DNA of 64,000 bases from Sycobia sp. Sy_11. Taxonomy: Eukaryota > Arthropoda > Insecta > Hymenoptera > Epichrysomallidae. The DNA lies in the NCBI GenBank assembly GCA_018907035.1, contig JACCIC010000028.1, positions 1,891,501-1,955,500 of the forward strand. Reading direction: 5' to 3'. A program made the translations under genes and the position numbers. Shown in pieces: positions 1 through 13,809 of the stretch; positions within the stretch are counted from its first letter, which is position 1; every line of letters begins with the position of its first letter. Below the pieces are notes generated by a model. It was not told where the DNA came from, did no database searches, and worked only from the letters and a program-made list of their open reading frames with translations.

Positions 1-113
1 ATCCGAGCGTGATACGCGTCACGGCCATTGTGCGCGCTCTCTCACGCTCGCTTGATACATGCCGCACGCCGGATAAAAAGGCAATCTTTTCGTTGTCGCG
101 CGTCGTGTACATA

Positions 114-143
114 AATGTATGTATATATGTATGTATGTATATA

Positions 144-189
<46 letters not shown>
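114..189. repeat. (TA)n/(TGTA)n microsatellite
   Basis: Imperfect TATG/TA repeat grading into pure TA. It creates false Tyr-Ile open frames on both strands. Confidence 0.95.
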
Positions 190-191
<2 letters not shown>

Positions 192-1359
192 CCACGAATA
201 TAAATGCGAATCTGCGACGGGACGGGTATAACAAATGGTTCGTACGAGGCGGGCGTCTCGCGGAGTGACTTGCGAAACGGCTGAGGCTCTAGTATTATAT
301 TAACGAATATATTCAAATGCTGTTAATTGTTATTCGTAATGTATAAAATTACTCTTGAAAATAGCAGTTACGTTTTCATTCAATTTCTTCTGGCTTCGAA
401 TAGACGGCGAAAATGTCCAATCGACATTGTGCTTCGCAGTAGAAACATCCCGGCGATGTCAGACGTGACCTATAAGCCTTGGGAATGGGAATTGATTTCT
501 GCCAACATCGGCATATTTTGGATTCTGAAACAGCGAAATTCGATGGTGTTTGCAGATTGTGAATATGGTGCTATTAGTCAGTAAATTCCTTTAATAACAT
601 CTTGTATGTTGTAACATAAAGTATCGAAGAGGCAAAAATAAGAAGATCCATCCAACTTTCAAATTATTTCCATTTATAATGTGTATATAGATAGCGATGG
701 AATAAACTTCAATGTCATCTAGATCTACGCTATATAATGATAGCAATATTGAAAAGTGCAATTATGAAGGATCTAAAGTCGGAAACCAATTTGATCGAAA
801 TATTTTATACTATTTGAATATATGTATATAGCTAAGGATTAAAATAAATTGAAAATTTAATACAACTATCTGTAGCAATTTAAATGTCAGCTTAAAGAAT
901 ATAAATTAATAATTAAAATTTTTTTTTTCAATTACGGAGACCTTCTTTCATTTTCATTTTTTTACGAACTTTATCAACTCAAAAAAGTCATGATCGAGAT
1001 TAATTATTTCGTGTACGATATTTCGTGTACGAGTAGATTGACGAATTCATTATCGATTCACAATTTTATTCAGAATACCTTTATCTAGATGCAAGCTCGA
1101 AGTAAAATGTAATTCCATGTACAATAATTTAAAATTAGGCTACAGTTCAATGAAGTACAAACAAACGTTGAATTGAATACACGTATAATTGAAATAGAAA
1201 CTGTATATTTCACTTTTGTACATAATACCCATTTTTTTTTTTAACAGAAAAAGCGTACAAAATTCCTATATCGTATTTTTCGATTCGGGCACACTATACC
1301 TCGTTTAAACGAACAGCTTCTATATTCATAGCGCAAATAGAAGCGTATAGGCGGAGCGA

Positions 1360-1360
1360 A

Positions 1361-1391
<31 letters not shown>

Positions 1392-1398
1392 TAGAGGG
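1360..1398. repeat. (AG)n microsatellite
   Basis: AG dinucleotide run interrupted by two GATAG units, at the edge of a CpG-rich block. Confidence 0.95.
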
Positions 1399-1429
1399 CG
1401 AGAGACAGGGGGCAGGGAATGACAATGAA

Positions 1430-2400
1430 CAACCGGTGCGGCCGGGGGTTAGAAAATGAAAAGCCGGGGGGGGAAAAAGCGCTCGCCGTACTGCGAATTC
1501 GCCGTACGCGCGTGTGGCTGAGCGCTCGTTGTCGTACGTCTGCGCGCCGGGTCGCGCGTTTGCTCTTTGCGCGCCTCCCCGGACAACGGTGACATAAAGG
1601 TCGCTCCTTCCCTTCCACCCCTCCCCCGTGACCTCCATCCGAACTTGCGCCGAGCAGCGCCAGCCGCGCGCGGGAGCGCAAAAACGAGCCGCGACGTCGA
1701 ATTTCGCGCGCCCACGCGCCGCGGGCGGGGCGGGGGGGGCGGGGAGGGATGTTCGCACCCGCATGGGACGCAGCGGTGCGCGTCGATCGTCGTCCTTCGC
1801 CGCGGGACTGACGCTGGAATGGGGGCCAGACAAATGGATATATGTATATACGTACATACACACACGGCTACATGTGTATCCAGTTGCGTTGTGAATGTCG
1901 TTCTTGTCGTTTTCGTTACCACCCCCCTCCCACCCTCTAAATACGACTCGCGACACTTGGAAAATGCGACGGGCCGCTGCCTCGGCTTCCGCTGCCGCGA
2001 ACGCGACTCGTTCGCACGGGACGCCGGAACGGTGCCGCCCAGAATTTTTCACATTCCACGTTGCCAAGCCGATTCGACGAGGCTCCCGCGGGCTTCCACG
2101 GCGCAATCGAGGCAGAACCCGAGACTCGCGCGCGCTGATTTTTGAAATTTTTCCACCGCGCGGGTTCGATTCGATCTTACTGTCGGGGGGGGGGGGATTT
2201 CCGGAGCCGATGGCTTCGTATTGGGAGGGGGGGGGGTCGATGATTGGTGGTGGCACCTGACCGGCTTCGCGGAGCTCGCGCGATTGGCGCGGTTTCGATT
2301 ACGTCGATGTATAATAATTCTGTCGGGTAAAGAAAACTTCGTGGAGCGACGGGAAACTGAGGACGAGCACGAGAGTAACGGAGGCAGTGGCGGATCCGGG
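1430..2400. other. CpG-rich block (candidate regulatory island)
   Basis: About 1 kb of GC-rich, CpG-dense sequence between AT-rich flanks, with G-runs near 1730, 2185 and 2226. No exon could be assigned. It could be a promoter or enhancer of an unseen gene, or simply a GC-rich interval. Function is not shown by the sequence. Confidence 0.4.
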
Positions 2401-5063
2401 TAAGCCGGGTACTGCCTTGAGGTATCCGTCTGTGCAAGAATATTGGATTCAATTTTTTTACCACGGGTTTAAGTTGGAAACTATGCGAAATAGTAAATAA
2501 GTTTTTTGTACATAATGCACGAGCGATAATTCTCCATCGCTAAGTTAACGATATTCATTGCTTTATAGTATACGAAGAAAATTTTTGTGAAACAATTTTG
2601 AGTCTTATGTCACATTACGAAAATTAATAAGATTATGACGTAGATAAAAGCAGGAATATCAAAAGACAGAATTAGCTAAACATCATGTTGACTTTTTGTG
2701 ATAGTTCAGTAATTTATCTTTCCAAAAAGTTTGAGAATATATGTTCCAACTGGCCGCACTTTATAAATTCGATGAGAATTGATTCACAGAACTTTAAACT
2801 ATATCATTTTACAGATTTAATAAAAGAAAATAATTATTGATAATGAAAATCAAAAAGAAGATGTAAAAAGATTTTTCGAAGCTCGAATATTCAAACTAAT
2901 CATAGAAAAGATATTATATTACATAATATATATTATGATATAATATATTATATAATATAGCAGAATATTTTCCATAAATCTGCATATTTTTAACCATAAT
3001 TCTGGCATTTATGTATGGTTTTGAATAATTTGAAATACATAAAAAAAATAGATTACAAAAATCTTTATGCTACAGGATCGCTTCAATAGTTTTCCTATCA
3101 TGCTTATTGCACACGACTTCTTCGCACTCGTCTCCGAGATTGAAATTATTACTTACCGAATAAATCTTTATAATTGCGATAGAATGCTCATAGAGCATTG
3201 TTACGATTACAATACTTTTAATAACTTATTTAGCATCAAATTAAAAAATGAACAATATTGTAATATCAAAATTAAAGCTTAATTTCGAATTTTAAACCGC
3301 AATCGAGTCCTTGCGTCGATCCCCTCGCCTAAAAATCCGGCCCGGTCCTCGTTGACGGCGCCTCGTTCATCCGACACTGGAGCTCGATGGCATTTCGTTC
3401 GACGATCCTCTCTCGAAGCTATAACTCGCGCACTTGTGCGGTCGTCGCATTAGAGCGATCGAGGCGCGGGGTGTTTGTTAAAATTTCATCGACAGCGTGT
3501 ACGGCACCGAATCATCGAATGTCGAATGGGGACGGCGAGGGGGGGGGGAGGTGGGCTCTTCCGTGGCCGTTTCAGCACCGAGGCCGAATGTCCTTTGACA
3601 TCGGATACGCGCGCATTAATTCATAATAGATGCTTTTAGAACCGGTGATTGGATTGATATTTCGTTATTGGAATTGAGGTTTACTTCCGGCCCGCGACGC
3701 AATTGGCTGTTCATTTGACACGATAACGGAAATTCCTCTCCTTTTTCCAGAATTACAAAAGTCTCGCGATTTTTACGCGGGCGCGTTATAATTTCTGCTG
3801 AAATTCGACATCCCGCTCGGATTTCGTTGTTATTATCGCGATTTTAACGGATATAGCGTGCTTGACAAGTTGTCGCTCGAATTTATTAATATAATACGAA
3901 AGTTTCGGATACGTGCGGTGATTTAATTTAAAATTTTACAAGAATAAAGGTTAAATTAAAAAATATTTGAGGTCAATGATGTACGTTCACGGCGAGCTGT
4001 TGTAAAGAGATAAGGTTGCATTCTCGTTTTTCGCGATCAATATTTCTTGTCATTCTTAATAATATATCGATCTTATTATAACATAAATTATATCGAAAAT
4101 AAAATTCATAACTATCTAACCAAACGTATAGAAATTTCGCATGTGCGAGAATGATTAGAATTTAATTGAGCGTGAAATATGATTTAATTATTATGGCAAT
4201 AACGACTATGGAGACTAGCCTAGAGGCGTTAGAATAGAATCGACGAATGCACAAAGTTTATCATATTGATTAAGCCTTGGCCGTGGGAATTCAACCTCAA
4301 ATTCGCTCTTGCTCAAAAGACCAAAAAGAGAGCGACTTCATTATTATCAATTATATGAATTTCTGGACAAAAATCGAAAGAATTCCCGTGGGGGAGAGAA
4401 CGAAGCTCGGGCAAATGTATCGGTGGAAAAGCCAGTCAAAGTAAAACATCGTGCCGTTCCTAAAAAACACGGCTCTTTCGCGAAAATGAATAATCTAATT
4501 TTCGAGCCCTTGTGCAGAAATGAAAGAACTTTAAAATTTAAAATCCCGGAATGATTTCTCTCGGGGGAAAATATTCGCTAATTCAATTCCAAAGGATTCA
4601 TTGTTATAGCCGGCACGGATTTCTTCTTATACTTTTCAAATTTATTCAAAAGTACGAAAGCTCTTTTTCATTGAGCCATAATAATAATAATAAAAAAAGT
4701 TTACTAAAAAAAAAAAGAATTTATAAGATCCTTGAAGAAAGAAGGAAATATTATATTTGCGCGTATTTGTGCAATTTTCGAGCCAACGGAATTGCGCGGA
4801 AGCGGGGCGACTCGTAATACAGTTATCTTTTTCGAGACCGAACGTGGATTTACACATAGACGAAAGATTGCGGAATGGCGCGGATTCCTTTTTTTTCCCT
4901 TGGCTCTTTACAGAAGTTTCGAATTTAACCTCGCAAGTCGGCAGTATGCCGTTTAACATTGGAACGCGGAATTTCCCCGGAATATATGCACGGCATTTTT
5001 AAGCAATACGCGCGTTTGCGTGTTATTTTTGCCTTTTCTCACTTTCGACCGTACTTTTTTCTG

Positions 5064-5088
5064 TTTTTTTTTTTTTTTTTTTTTTTTT
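5064..5088. repeat. Poly(T) tract
   Basis: Run of about 25 T within AT-rich intergenic sequence, with more T-runs just beyond it. Confidence 0.9.
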
Positions 5089-8000
5089 ACCTTTTTTTTG
5101 GACTTCCGGGGACGTTAGTCGACGTTGGGGTGTCACGATTTTATAAGGTAGCAACAGGCTCGCCGTATTTTTCTATGTCCTCGCTTTAAACCGTTGAAAT
5201 TTTCATGAGCTTCAAAGGGGCTTTTGGACTTTGACCGCGCTAAAGCGAAACACTCGATTCCGTGGAATAAGTGAGAAAGCTACTTTACGTTTGGTTGCCG
5301 TTTAATGCGCCAACGCGACTTAAATTAAATGCGTAACAGAGGTGCGTGGAAAAGAAGCGAAGTGGGGAGCGAACGGTCAGAACTTGCGGATGAAAAGACA
5401 GTATAAGTTTCAAACATAAATAAGCCACGAAATCGACTTATCGTAAACGTGGCCATAAGTCTAACAGTTTTAATCAGCATTGGCCGATCGATAAGAATAA
5501 TCATCGGAAAATACAGTCTTTTGACGGCTGTGAAATTCGAATATAAAAAGTAAATGATTATAATTTATAATTAACAGGTGAGAAATCGCCAAAATATTCA
5601 AATATACTTTTATGCTAAGACGGTGAGAATGCTTTATTCAAAATTTTTATCAAAAAACTATCCTTGCATATTGAAAGAAATTCGGTAAATGTCTGAAATG
5701 ACGGCAATGATTTTTTTTTTCCGAAAAATGTTATTTTTTATACGTTTCTGTATATAAAATACACGTAATAAATATTGAAATATAAAATATGATAGAAAAT
5801 TGTACAGAACCAATTTCAATGTACGGATTAGAAATTAATTAAACGTGATTCATTGATTTTTCATGTACTTTAATCAGAATTATTCCCGAATAAATTTAGA
5901 TACTTAATATATTATTTTAGAAGTATGCACACTGGTGAATAAACTCTCAGAATTTACCAAGGACATTGCTACCGTATCGCGCTGAACAAGGTTTGAAATT
6001 TGTTAAAAATTGCATTCAGCTTACGTGGCTAATTTGCCAATTACGAAACTGTGGGGCGTCACGTTTAGTCCGATAATTAACTGACAAAAAATTACTCAGA
6101 ATGTCAAAACAGCGCGAGAAGCCGAATAAAGAGCCCGATTTTCCGTCGCTCAATAGAGCGATAAGTCCCTCATTAATGCGAAAATAAGGTCGCGCTCGTG
6201 CCACTTGTGGCGCCCGCATTCTCCTCGAGAATTCGAGCGAGTGCGCCGCGAAAACGGAAAAGTAAAAAAAAAAAAACCGAGAAGAAAACGAAAAAAGAAA
6301 AGCAAACAAAGTAGCACGGCGAGGGCTCATTAAAAAAGCACACGAGAGCCAATACGGGAAACGCGCTGCGATCTCGGCGGGGGAGAGGGAGGGAGAGAGA
6401 GAGAGAGAGAGGGGGAGAGCGAGGACAAACAATTGAGTTGGGGTGGTGGGGGGGGGGCGCTGTTTCGCCACCCACGCTCCACCGAGCCGAGATACGCTTT
6501 TAGGCCGCTCGACGGCTGCGTTCTCGCACAGCCTCCCTCCCTTCGCTCCTCGCCCCTCATTCCTCGCAACCCCGCGCGCTGCTCGTCGGAGCGCGACGCC
6601 GCGCCGCGACGTGTTCGCGCGAGGACTCGGCGGTCCTAATGCGATGGGATCCAGCGCGTCGTCGGCTATTCGGCTCCGCCTCCGGGGGCTTACCCGCCTG
6701 TCCTCCCTCCCCCCCTACCCCCGCCCCACCCCGCCCCGCGGCCCGTCAGCCCATCCGCGCCAGTCCTGGCCGATCCGCGTTGCCGGGGTCCGGGCGGACA
6801 CGGCAAATTATTTAGCGTAAGCTTCTTTGCGCCGGGCGAATTCATAGTGGGCGCAGCTGCTGCTTCGCGCGGCTCGATTCGCGGGCTGGGCGTCGGGGAT
6901 TGGGGGGGGGGGATCGGGTAAGTAGTAACAGGAGCGTCGAAAGAGCGACCGAGTCGCATTGGGCTACCTGGAAGGACGTTGGAATGCGCGAGAAAAAGGA
7001 GAAGGGATTGCAGGGACGGAGCTTTGGCAGCTTCTGGTTTCGCCGGTTTTCTTTTCCTCCACCCCCTTTTTTTATTGGCTTTACCGAAGCACTGCTTCGC
7101 TATCCTGGCGGACGAGGGGGGGGAGGATAAATAATGTATGAAACGGCGTGGACTGCATAATCAGTGTCGATACACCGAACGGGGGCGAGCGGTCGTTTCC
7201 ACCGAGAGCGTTTTACGTCTTCGTTTCTTTTCTTCTTCTTCCTTTTTTTTTTTTTTTTTCTTTAATGCCCGAGTCTTTTAGAGTAACTAAAATCCTTTTA
7301 TATCGTACATTTACGCGCCGAATTATTCATTTGGTTCAATAAAAGCTTTGGACGGAAAATGCGCGTGTAATCAAAATAAAATTTACACGACAACATAAAA
7401 TAAATATCTTACGGTTTATGAAGCACTCTGTAGGACAACGTAGGTAATAAAAGTTTTTACGGATTATGAAAATATTTCTTTTAAATATAACTATGTATCA
7501 ACACTCTTTTAATTCTCCCAGATTTTAGTCCTTTGTATTTTCTAAATACATGCGGATTTCTAGAACTTAATTCGAAAAAGTTTTTTTTTTTTATCGAAGT
7601 CATGAAATATTATTCTTCCTTCTGAAATTTTTACATAAAAATTGATTAATATTGAAATTCAACATAACTTTTCATTTTTCTTTTAACGATTTTCACACTT
7701 ATATTATTTTTATTAAATGAAAAATCATTTTGCATAAAAGTTGTATATAAATAATTTATTGTTCTTTTTTTAATTTGAATATATTTTCCATATTGTTGAA
7801 TTTTATTGCTTGATGATGATTAATATTTTGAATTTCGAGAATGATAAGAAAGTTATTAAAACGATTCGTGTTTTAAATTAAAAATTATGTTTCTTAATTT
7901 AACGTTTCTGGAAATGAGTACTTGAAATTTGATTGAAATATAAATGACGATTTGAGTTTTTGCTCGCATTTGTGTTTTGGGAAAAAATTATAAGCCTCGA

Positions 8001-8769
8001 AGAAAGATTGAGGGGAGGGGGGCGTCCAAGTAATAGTAACCCATTCCTTCATTTGTTCCCGACTCGTATCTAGGCCGCCTGGAAGTGAGCTTGACTCGAC
8101 TTTTAACATTATTCGGCTCAATTCTTGGCTTGGCAGTTTGCGCGAAATTTAAGTCGAACGACTCGTTTTGCTTTTCGAACGCTTACTGGGTAATTTTACC
8201 ATTAAACATATTTAGACTTAGACGCTGTGCTACATACTTCTCGTCCCGGGCAAAATACCGATATTTATACTCGCGTTATAATGATTTTTACCAGCGTTCG
8301 CGTAATATCTATAAATATTAAAGACACGAAAGCAAGTCTTCGGTATTGGTCGTTGGCCGTGGCTTGCTTACACATATTGCAAGCTTCGCCGTAGCTCTGA
8401 TTGAATGGAAAATACGTGTCAGCCGAGTCGAGATGGTTTTAATAAACATCGATCGATTCTTGAAGCATTCGTCACGGTAGCGAATGGAGAAACGATCCCG
8501 ACTCGGCTCCAATTATCCGGCCCGAATGAATTCCCGTAGTTCCGTGGTCACGTTTTTCGTCGCGCGCCATTCGGTCGGGGCACGCGTCGATCATGCGGAA
8601 AAATTCGCGACGTCCTTCGAGGCCCCCGTCGCGAGCAATTGTTTACGGGCAAAGATTCGCCCTCACGCTCCATCTCCGCCTCCGTTGCCGCTGCTTTACT
8701 TCGACGTGTACGCGGTGCGGTCGAGGGTGGGGGGTGGAAGGGAGGACGAGCTCCCGTCTCTTCGCCGAT

Positions 8770-8812
8770 CGACGACGACGAAGACGACGGCGACGACGGG
8801 GACGACGATGAT
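8770..8812. repeat. Imperfect GAC/ACG trinucleotide repeat
   Basis: Series of GAC/GACG units with interruptions inside a GC-rich block. Similar to the GAC repeat directly upstream of the collagen start codon. Confidence 0.8.
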
Positions 8813-8922
8813 TATGGGGCTTAAAAGTCGCTCGGCAAAGGGGGACGTTAATTGCTCATCTTGGCGCATTTTACGAGCGACTTTTATTGCGTCCAATATG
8901 AGGGGACGAGGCGCGGGACTAT

Positions 8923-8926
<4 letters not shown>

Positions 8927-8963
<37 letters not shown>

Positions 8964-8968
8964 TCTCT
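8927..8968. repeat. (CT)n microsatellite
   Basis: About twenty CT units with one CC interruption. Confidence 0.95.
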
Positions 8969-9904
8969 TTTCGTTCCTTTCTTTCATCTTTCTATTTTAT
9001 ACACTTGCAGATAGTCGCGAGACGCCCCGTCGGACGGGGAAAAGAAATTAATTGCGAACGTCAACCCCTGTAGTGTACGCGGTATAAAGTGCAAGGCCCC
9101 CGGGCGCGGCGGCGGCGGCCGGGGGGGGGGGTGGGGTGGGAGCTTTTTCAACTCAATGGGAAATAACTTATTAACTTTGATGAAATTTTGCGGGGAATTA
9201 GGCGTAGTCGCTTCGTCTCAGCCTTGATTAACGAATTCCGTGCTTGTAAAGAATTCTTCCTCGCTCGGGCCTGTCCGCCTCTCCTGGCGCTTCACCTTCC
9301 GTTCATTCGTTTATCAATTTAATGCGTCAACTTTCGGCCGAGAGTACGGCCCGTAAAGATCTTCGAACCTCTCCGCGAAGTTTCAATTTCGCGGATATCA
9401 AAGACGGCCCCCTCTATTCATGGATCGAAATTATAATCCATTCATTTAGCATATTGTCATTGCGTCGGGTCTTGGGAGGCGCCACGTCGGACGCGGCGCG
9501 CGGCCCGTTGGTTTATTTGTTTCCCGCCACCTCACCCCTCCCAATGGGAAAAGCCATGTATCGCACGAAAATCCCCAACTTGTCCTCGAGTGGCGCTCGC
9601 GACCGGCTCAATGGTTACTGTTGCCAGAACCAATCGTCATGCGGGCCCCGCATCGACAACCAAAACGCGCGTACGCAATTTCAATATGATTACAAGTACA
9701 CGCGATATGATCGGTTTGGCGTTGAAATTTCGAGGGGGTTTCGGTCGCGTCAACGTCAGAGCCCTGTGCGCCGCCGGCCATCGTCTGGTCTACATCGACA
9801 GAGGCCAAAAGAATATAATTCTGTCAGTGACCACGAGCGCGCGCGATTGTCGGTGGTAATAGAGGCGGTTGAATTTGGAATAGTGCAGGTTACAATCCGG
9901 GAAT

Positions 9905-9907
<3 letters not shown>

Positions 9908-9943
<36 letters not shown>

Positions 9944-9997
9944 GTATACATGTATATGTATATGTATATATGTATGTATGGATGTACGTATGTACAT
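9908..9997. repeat. Compound (TA)n/(TGTA)n microsatellite
   Basis: Pure TA run of about 30 nt followed by degenerate TGTA/TATG units. Confidence 0.95.
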
Positions 9998-10161
9998 ACC
10001 GTACCCCGTCGTACTGGCCTCGTTTTATACTGTTTGACGCGATTTCGTGAATCGAAGCCCATTATCGGGCATTGCTACAATGCGCGATCAGCAAGCAGAA
10101 GCAGTGAGAATGTTTGCGCTCAATAGGGTGTAAATGGAATGCGATTATCGTCGTCGCGGGG

Positions 10162-10186
10162 TTTTTTTTTTTTTTTTTTTTTTTTT
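10162..10186. repeat. Poly(T) tract
   Basis: Uninterrupted run of about 25 T. Confidence 0.9.
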
Positions 10187-11827
10187 GTTGTTAACTTGAA
10201 AAGCGCGAGGGAAAGGCTAAAACGAATGTCGAATAAGGAAGGAAATATACAGTATAATATTTTATACAAGCATAACGTCCTTAAGCCGCCGTTAATCAAA
10301 ATGAGCGCCGCGCATAATGTGTATACAAATAAATGGCAAAATCAATTATTTTAATTGCCACGCGGCGGCAGTTTTAGAATTAATTATGAGGAGTAATTAT
10401 GCAAAGTTCTCGCGCGCCGCTCGCAATACACGCGCGAACCGAATGGAATATTTTCCCAGCGTATACATTCCTATGAATTAATTATTAATGTAGCGCGCGT
10501 ATTTTATCTTTAACCGTTCGTATATTAAATCCTAAATACGATTCGAACGATATCGTTCCTTATTTCTGTCTCGGAGTTACGCTACGGTCTTCAATTGAAT
10601 TAATTAATTTTATTCAATTGAAATATCAGCGTCAGAGTCTTGAAATCAATGTGAATCCTTATCAGCTTAAATAGTTCTCTTTTTCTTCGGCGCAATATCA
10701 AGACTAGCGAGGGCTTTTAACTTTCGTGATTTAATTTATGCGAAGTGGGGGAGGAATTGGTTAAGTTCGGTGAAGATTATCAAAAGTTTGGACGTGTATA
10801 TCACGCTCGTGCCATAAATCTATCTGTTTTAGAAATATACTTTAATGGATGGACTTTCGATCCATGGCGTTATTATGAATGATGATAAAATTTGAAAATA
10901 TCGAGTCTACTAATCACTTGAAAAAATTTGAAAAACTTTCGATTCGATTAAAAGAAAAGCGGTCGTGTCAACTTTGTTGAAATTTTTGCACGAATAAATT
11001 ACACTTAATAAATAAATTAATATTTATATAGATTTCAATCATTTGATCTTTTTTGAATTATTTATTATTGTACCCCACAAAGGTATTCGTAAATTTAAAT
11101 TATTCATGCTCACACTCGTAAAGAATTTATTTGTTATTATTGTTTATTTACATTAAAACATTTTAACGTCGAACGATGATTGATTTAATTATTTATTTTA
11201 ATAAGTCAATTTTAATGCGATACCTTCGCGTGTTAGCAATAGCCTTTTATCATAGAAATCGGAAGCCTAAAGAATACATTTCGACCTCAGTCACTGCACA
11301 GTTCTACAATGCTGGAAGCCATAAAAGTTTTAGTAACTGTGAGTTGTTTCCGAAGGATTTTTTTTTTTGTTAGAAATCAAAATTGAACTCGGAATCGGCT
11401 CATCCGATTATCACTTTTGTGGTAGTAGTTGTAATAACATACCTTATTTGTTGTCAATGTATTGGTCAGTCTAATGGACTTAAAATCTTTAGGGGATTTT
11501 CCAAAATTAGATAATTATTTTTTAATACTAATAAAAGTAGTGAAAAATTACTAGATTATTACTGAAAAATTCACGTTCTTTTTTGTGTATCCTATTTTGA
11601 TAATAAGGTTGATAAATGATTAACAAGAAAGGATCTCTCATTCATCGCGCATCTTTAATCTTTGCAGAATGAGATAATAATAGAGAAATTTCGACGAGGA
11701 TTAGGCTATCTATCTTATAATAAAAGTAACGTAGAAATACAATTATAGGTGAATATCGGCGCGGAGTACTTAGTACTGAGAAGAGGTGGTTGAACGGAAC
11801 AGAACAACGGTTACTCTTTACTCTTGG

Positions 11828-11856
11828 CTCTTTCTCTCTCTCTCTCTCTCTCTCTC
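11828..11856. repeat. (CT)n microsatellite
   Basis: Short CT run in AT-rich sequence. Confidence 0.9.
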
Positions 11857-13791
11857 AAGTGATTCTATTGATCGTAAGTATGCTTCTAAACTAATAAGCA
11901 CTGAGTTTTGAAAATTTGTACTCTTTGCTGAGATTTTCTGTTCATTTCGCCTAATTTTCATTCTATTGAGCGCATGTAATTTCTGGCTTCGAAATTTCCA
12001 TTATTGTCATTTAAATATCGCGCATACTTTACTTTTGTCAAATAAATATAATTAACGTTTGCGCGTCATTCTACAAATTTATGTTCATTTTAATTTTTGG
12101 CCAGACTTTGTATTTATTAGAAATTTCCAGTTGAGAATTCAAAGGGCAGTAATTGCATTCTTGAAGGTAGAACAACTTCTTATCCAATTGCGGCGCGAAA
12201 AAGTTATTAGCCCTCCAAATAAATTTACCACGCCAAAGTACATCTGTTCGAGTTGAATATTCAAGCTGGATTCGCCCCGAGTTTTGCACGCTGAAAGTTT
12301 TAAGGTTCGAGGTCTCGCGAAAAGATGCAAAACAGTAGCGCGTCAAAGCAACGCCCTTTCTATTTTTTTCCTTTCCTTTTCTTTTTTTCCTTGTATCGCA
12401 CGACGCGGCTCATAAATATACATGAAATTTCGAGCAGAGCCTACAAGATTTCGTTGTCCTATCAGTGGCAAGATGTACCGCCGGGGGCGTTGCTGCTCGG
12501 TTCGTAACGCAGAATCAGAACTCTGCAATTCTATTAAAAAATTATCTTCTGTCCATCATTTTTGCTCGATCGGCCGTCAATGAAATTTCGCCCCGTGAAA
12601 CTGTCGAATCGTCCAATTCATTCGGCGCACCGGGAATCGCGGGGTATAATTCGCTCGGAGTTTTTGCCTTTACGTCTAATTGTATACTATTTGCCCGGCG
12701 GCATGTTTCACCCGAGTAAGAAAACGTATTTGCGACGATTGTGCTTTAATAATCTCGACAAAACTTTCGCCGTTTATTACCAATTAATTAGCGTCAGCGG
12801 AGAAGCGTCGTTAGCGAAAAGTGGATATTCGCTCGCGAAAAACGAAGAAGCACGCTCGTTGGCCATGGGAAAGGGAATGCCATCGTCGCGAAGACAATAC
12901 ACTTTGGTTCTAAATCGGAGAAAAACAGTATTAAATGCATTCAAGAGTTATGCGCCGAGATGAAGAGCATTAAATGCCAATTTATGTAGCGTAATAAGTT
13001 TCTTGATGAATTTTGTTAAATATCAGAAAGCTATAAAAATTCACGCGTCTACATTGTTAACGATTTGTATGTGAGAATTTCATATATTGATATTTTTTAA
13101 TTTTTAAACTGGATTGATTTCATCAACAGTCATAAAGAAATTTATATGTTCATTAACCTTTAAACGCAAAATTTCACGCACGGATCCCGGCGAAATACCG
13201 TATCAAATCGTTTTAATCTTTCCCGGCGGAATATTAAGTGTGGTCGTAAAATTTCATTAGAATATTTTAACTAGCTATAGCTCGCCGGCTTAAGTATCCA
13301 CTTATCCACTTTATTTTTTAAATACGTTTTTAAAGATATTTTTCAGTTAATAAGCAGAGCAAACCAGACGAATTAGCTAAGTAAATAATATTATACGCGA
13401 TTGCCGAAATACCGAGTAAAAAATATCTTAACCGAGATCGAATAGTTTTCAGTAGACACGTCAATATTTGGTCAGACGGCGAGATTTTCTTACATCGTCC
13501 TATTTTGCGAACTGGGAACAATCATGATAATCTAAACTTTTCCATCGACGAGAGAAATGTTTGATTATCGTTATAAACAAATTATTTGTATGTAACAAAA
13601 CACTTAGCTTTTTATAGGGTATCGGGTAAAATTTTATTCAAAGTCTGTGTGCGCGAATATCCAATGCTTGCCGAGTCGATTTTTATTGTTATTTTCAACG
13701 CGAAATATAACGTACGTACAGATTAAAGTCGATACGACCGAAGTTGATTTCCATCATTTCGTACTTCCAACGGTGCTGATAAAAAATTTAG

Positions 13792-13809
13792 CGTCGCGCG
13801 CGCGCGCGC
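13792..13809. repeat. (CG)n alternating tract
   Basis: Alternating CG dinucleotides of about 18 nt, a potential Z-DNA former. Its survival fits a genome with little CpG loss. Confidence 0.85.

Larger units (their letters stand above)
1..6170. other. Left flank: noncoding, no gene recognised
   Basis: Mostly AT-rich sequence with a CpG-rich block at about 1300-2440 and a smaller one at 3300-3640. The long open frames in the GC-rich block (up to 320 codons on the minus strand) are Arg/Pro/Ala-rich low-complexity translations containing microsatellite (Ser-Leu)n runs; they overlap each other on both strands and show no domain. A palindromic AT stretch lies at about 2911-2960. I see no exon with plausible splice signals and protein similarity here. 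Confidence 0.6.
6171..10100. other. Noncoding stretch with GC-rich blocks
   Basis: CpG-rich blocks at about 6360-7130 and 8480-9150 are separated by AT-rich sequence; 9200-10050 is of mixed composition. G-runs occur near 6452, 6902 and 9121. The 242-codon open frame at 9322-10050 ends in a (TA)n-encoded Tyr-Ile run and shows no recognisable domain, so it is not called as a gene. Confidence 0.5.

Noticed and set aside
2160..2185. GGTTCGATTC resembling a tRNA T-arm
   Set aside because: No acceptor, D or anticodon arm can be folded around it.
1294..2256. Minus-strand open frame of 320 codons
   Set aside because: Lies in a CpG-rich block with equally open frames on the other strand, contains microsatellite-encoded Ser-Leu runs and Pro/Arg low complexity, and shows no domain.
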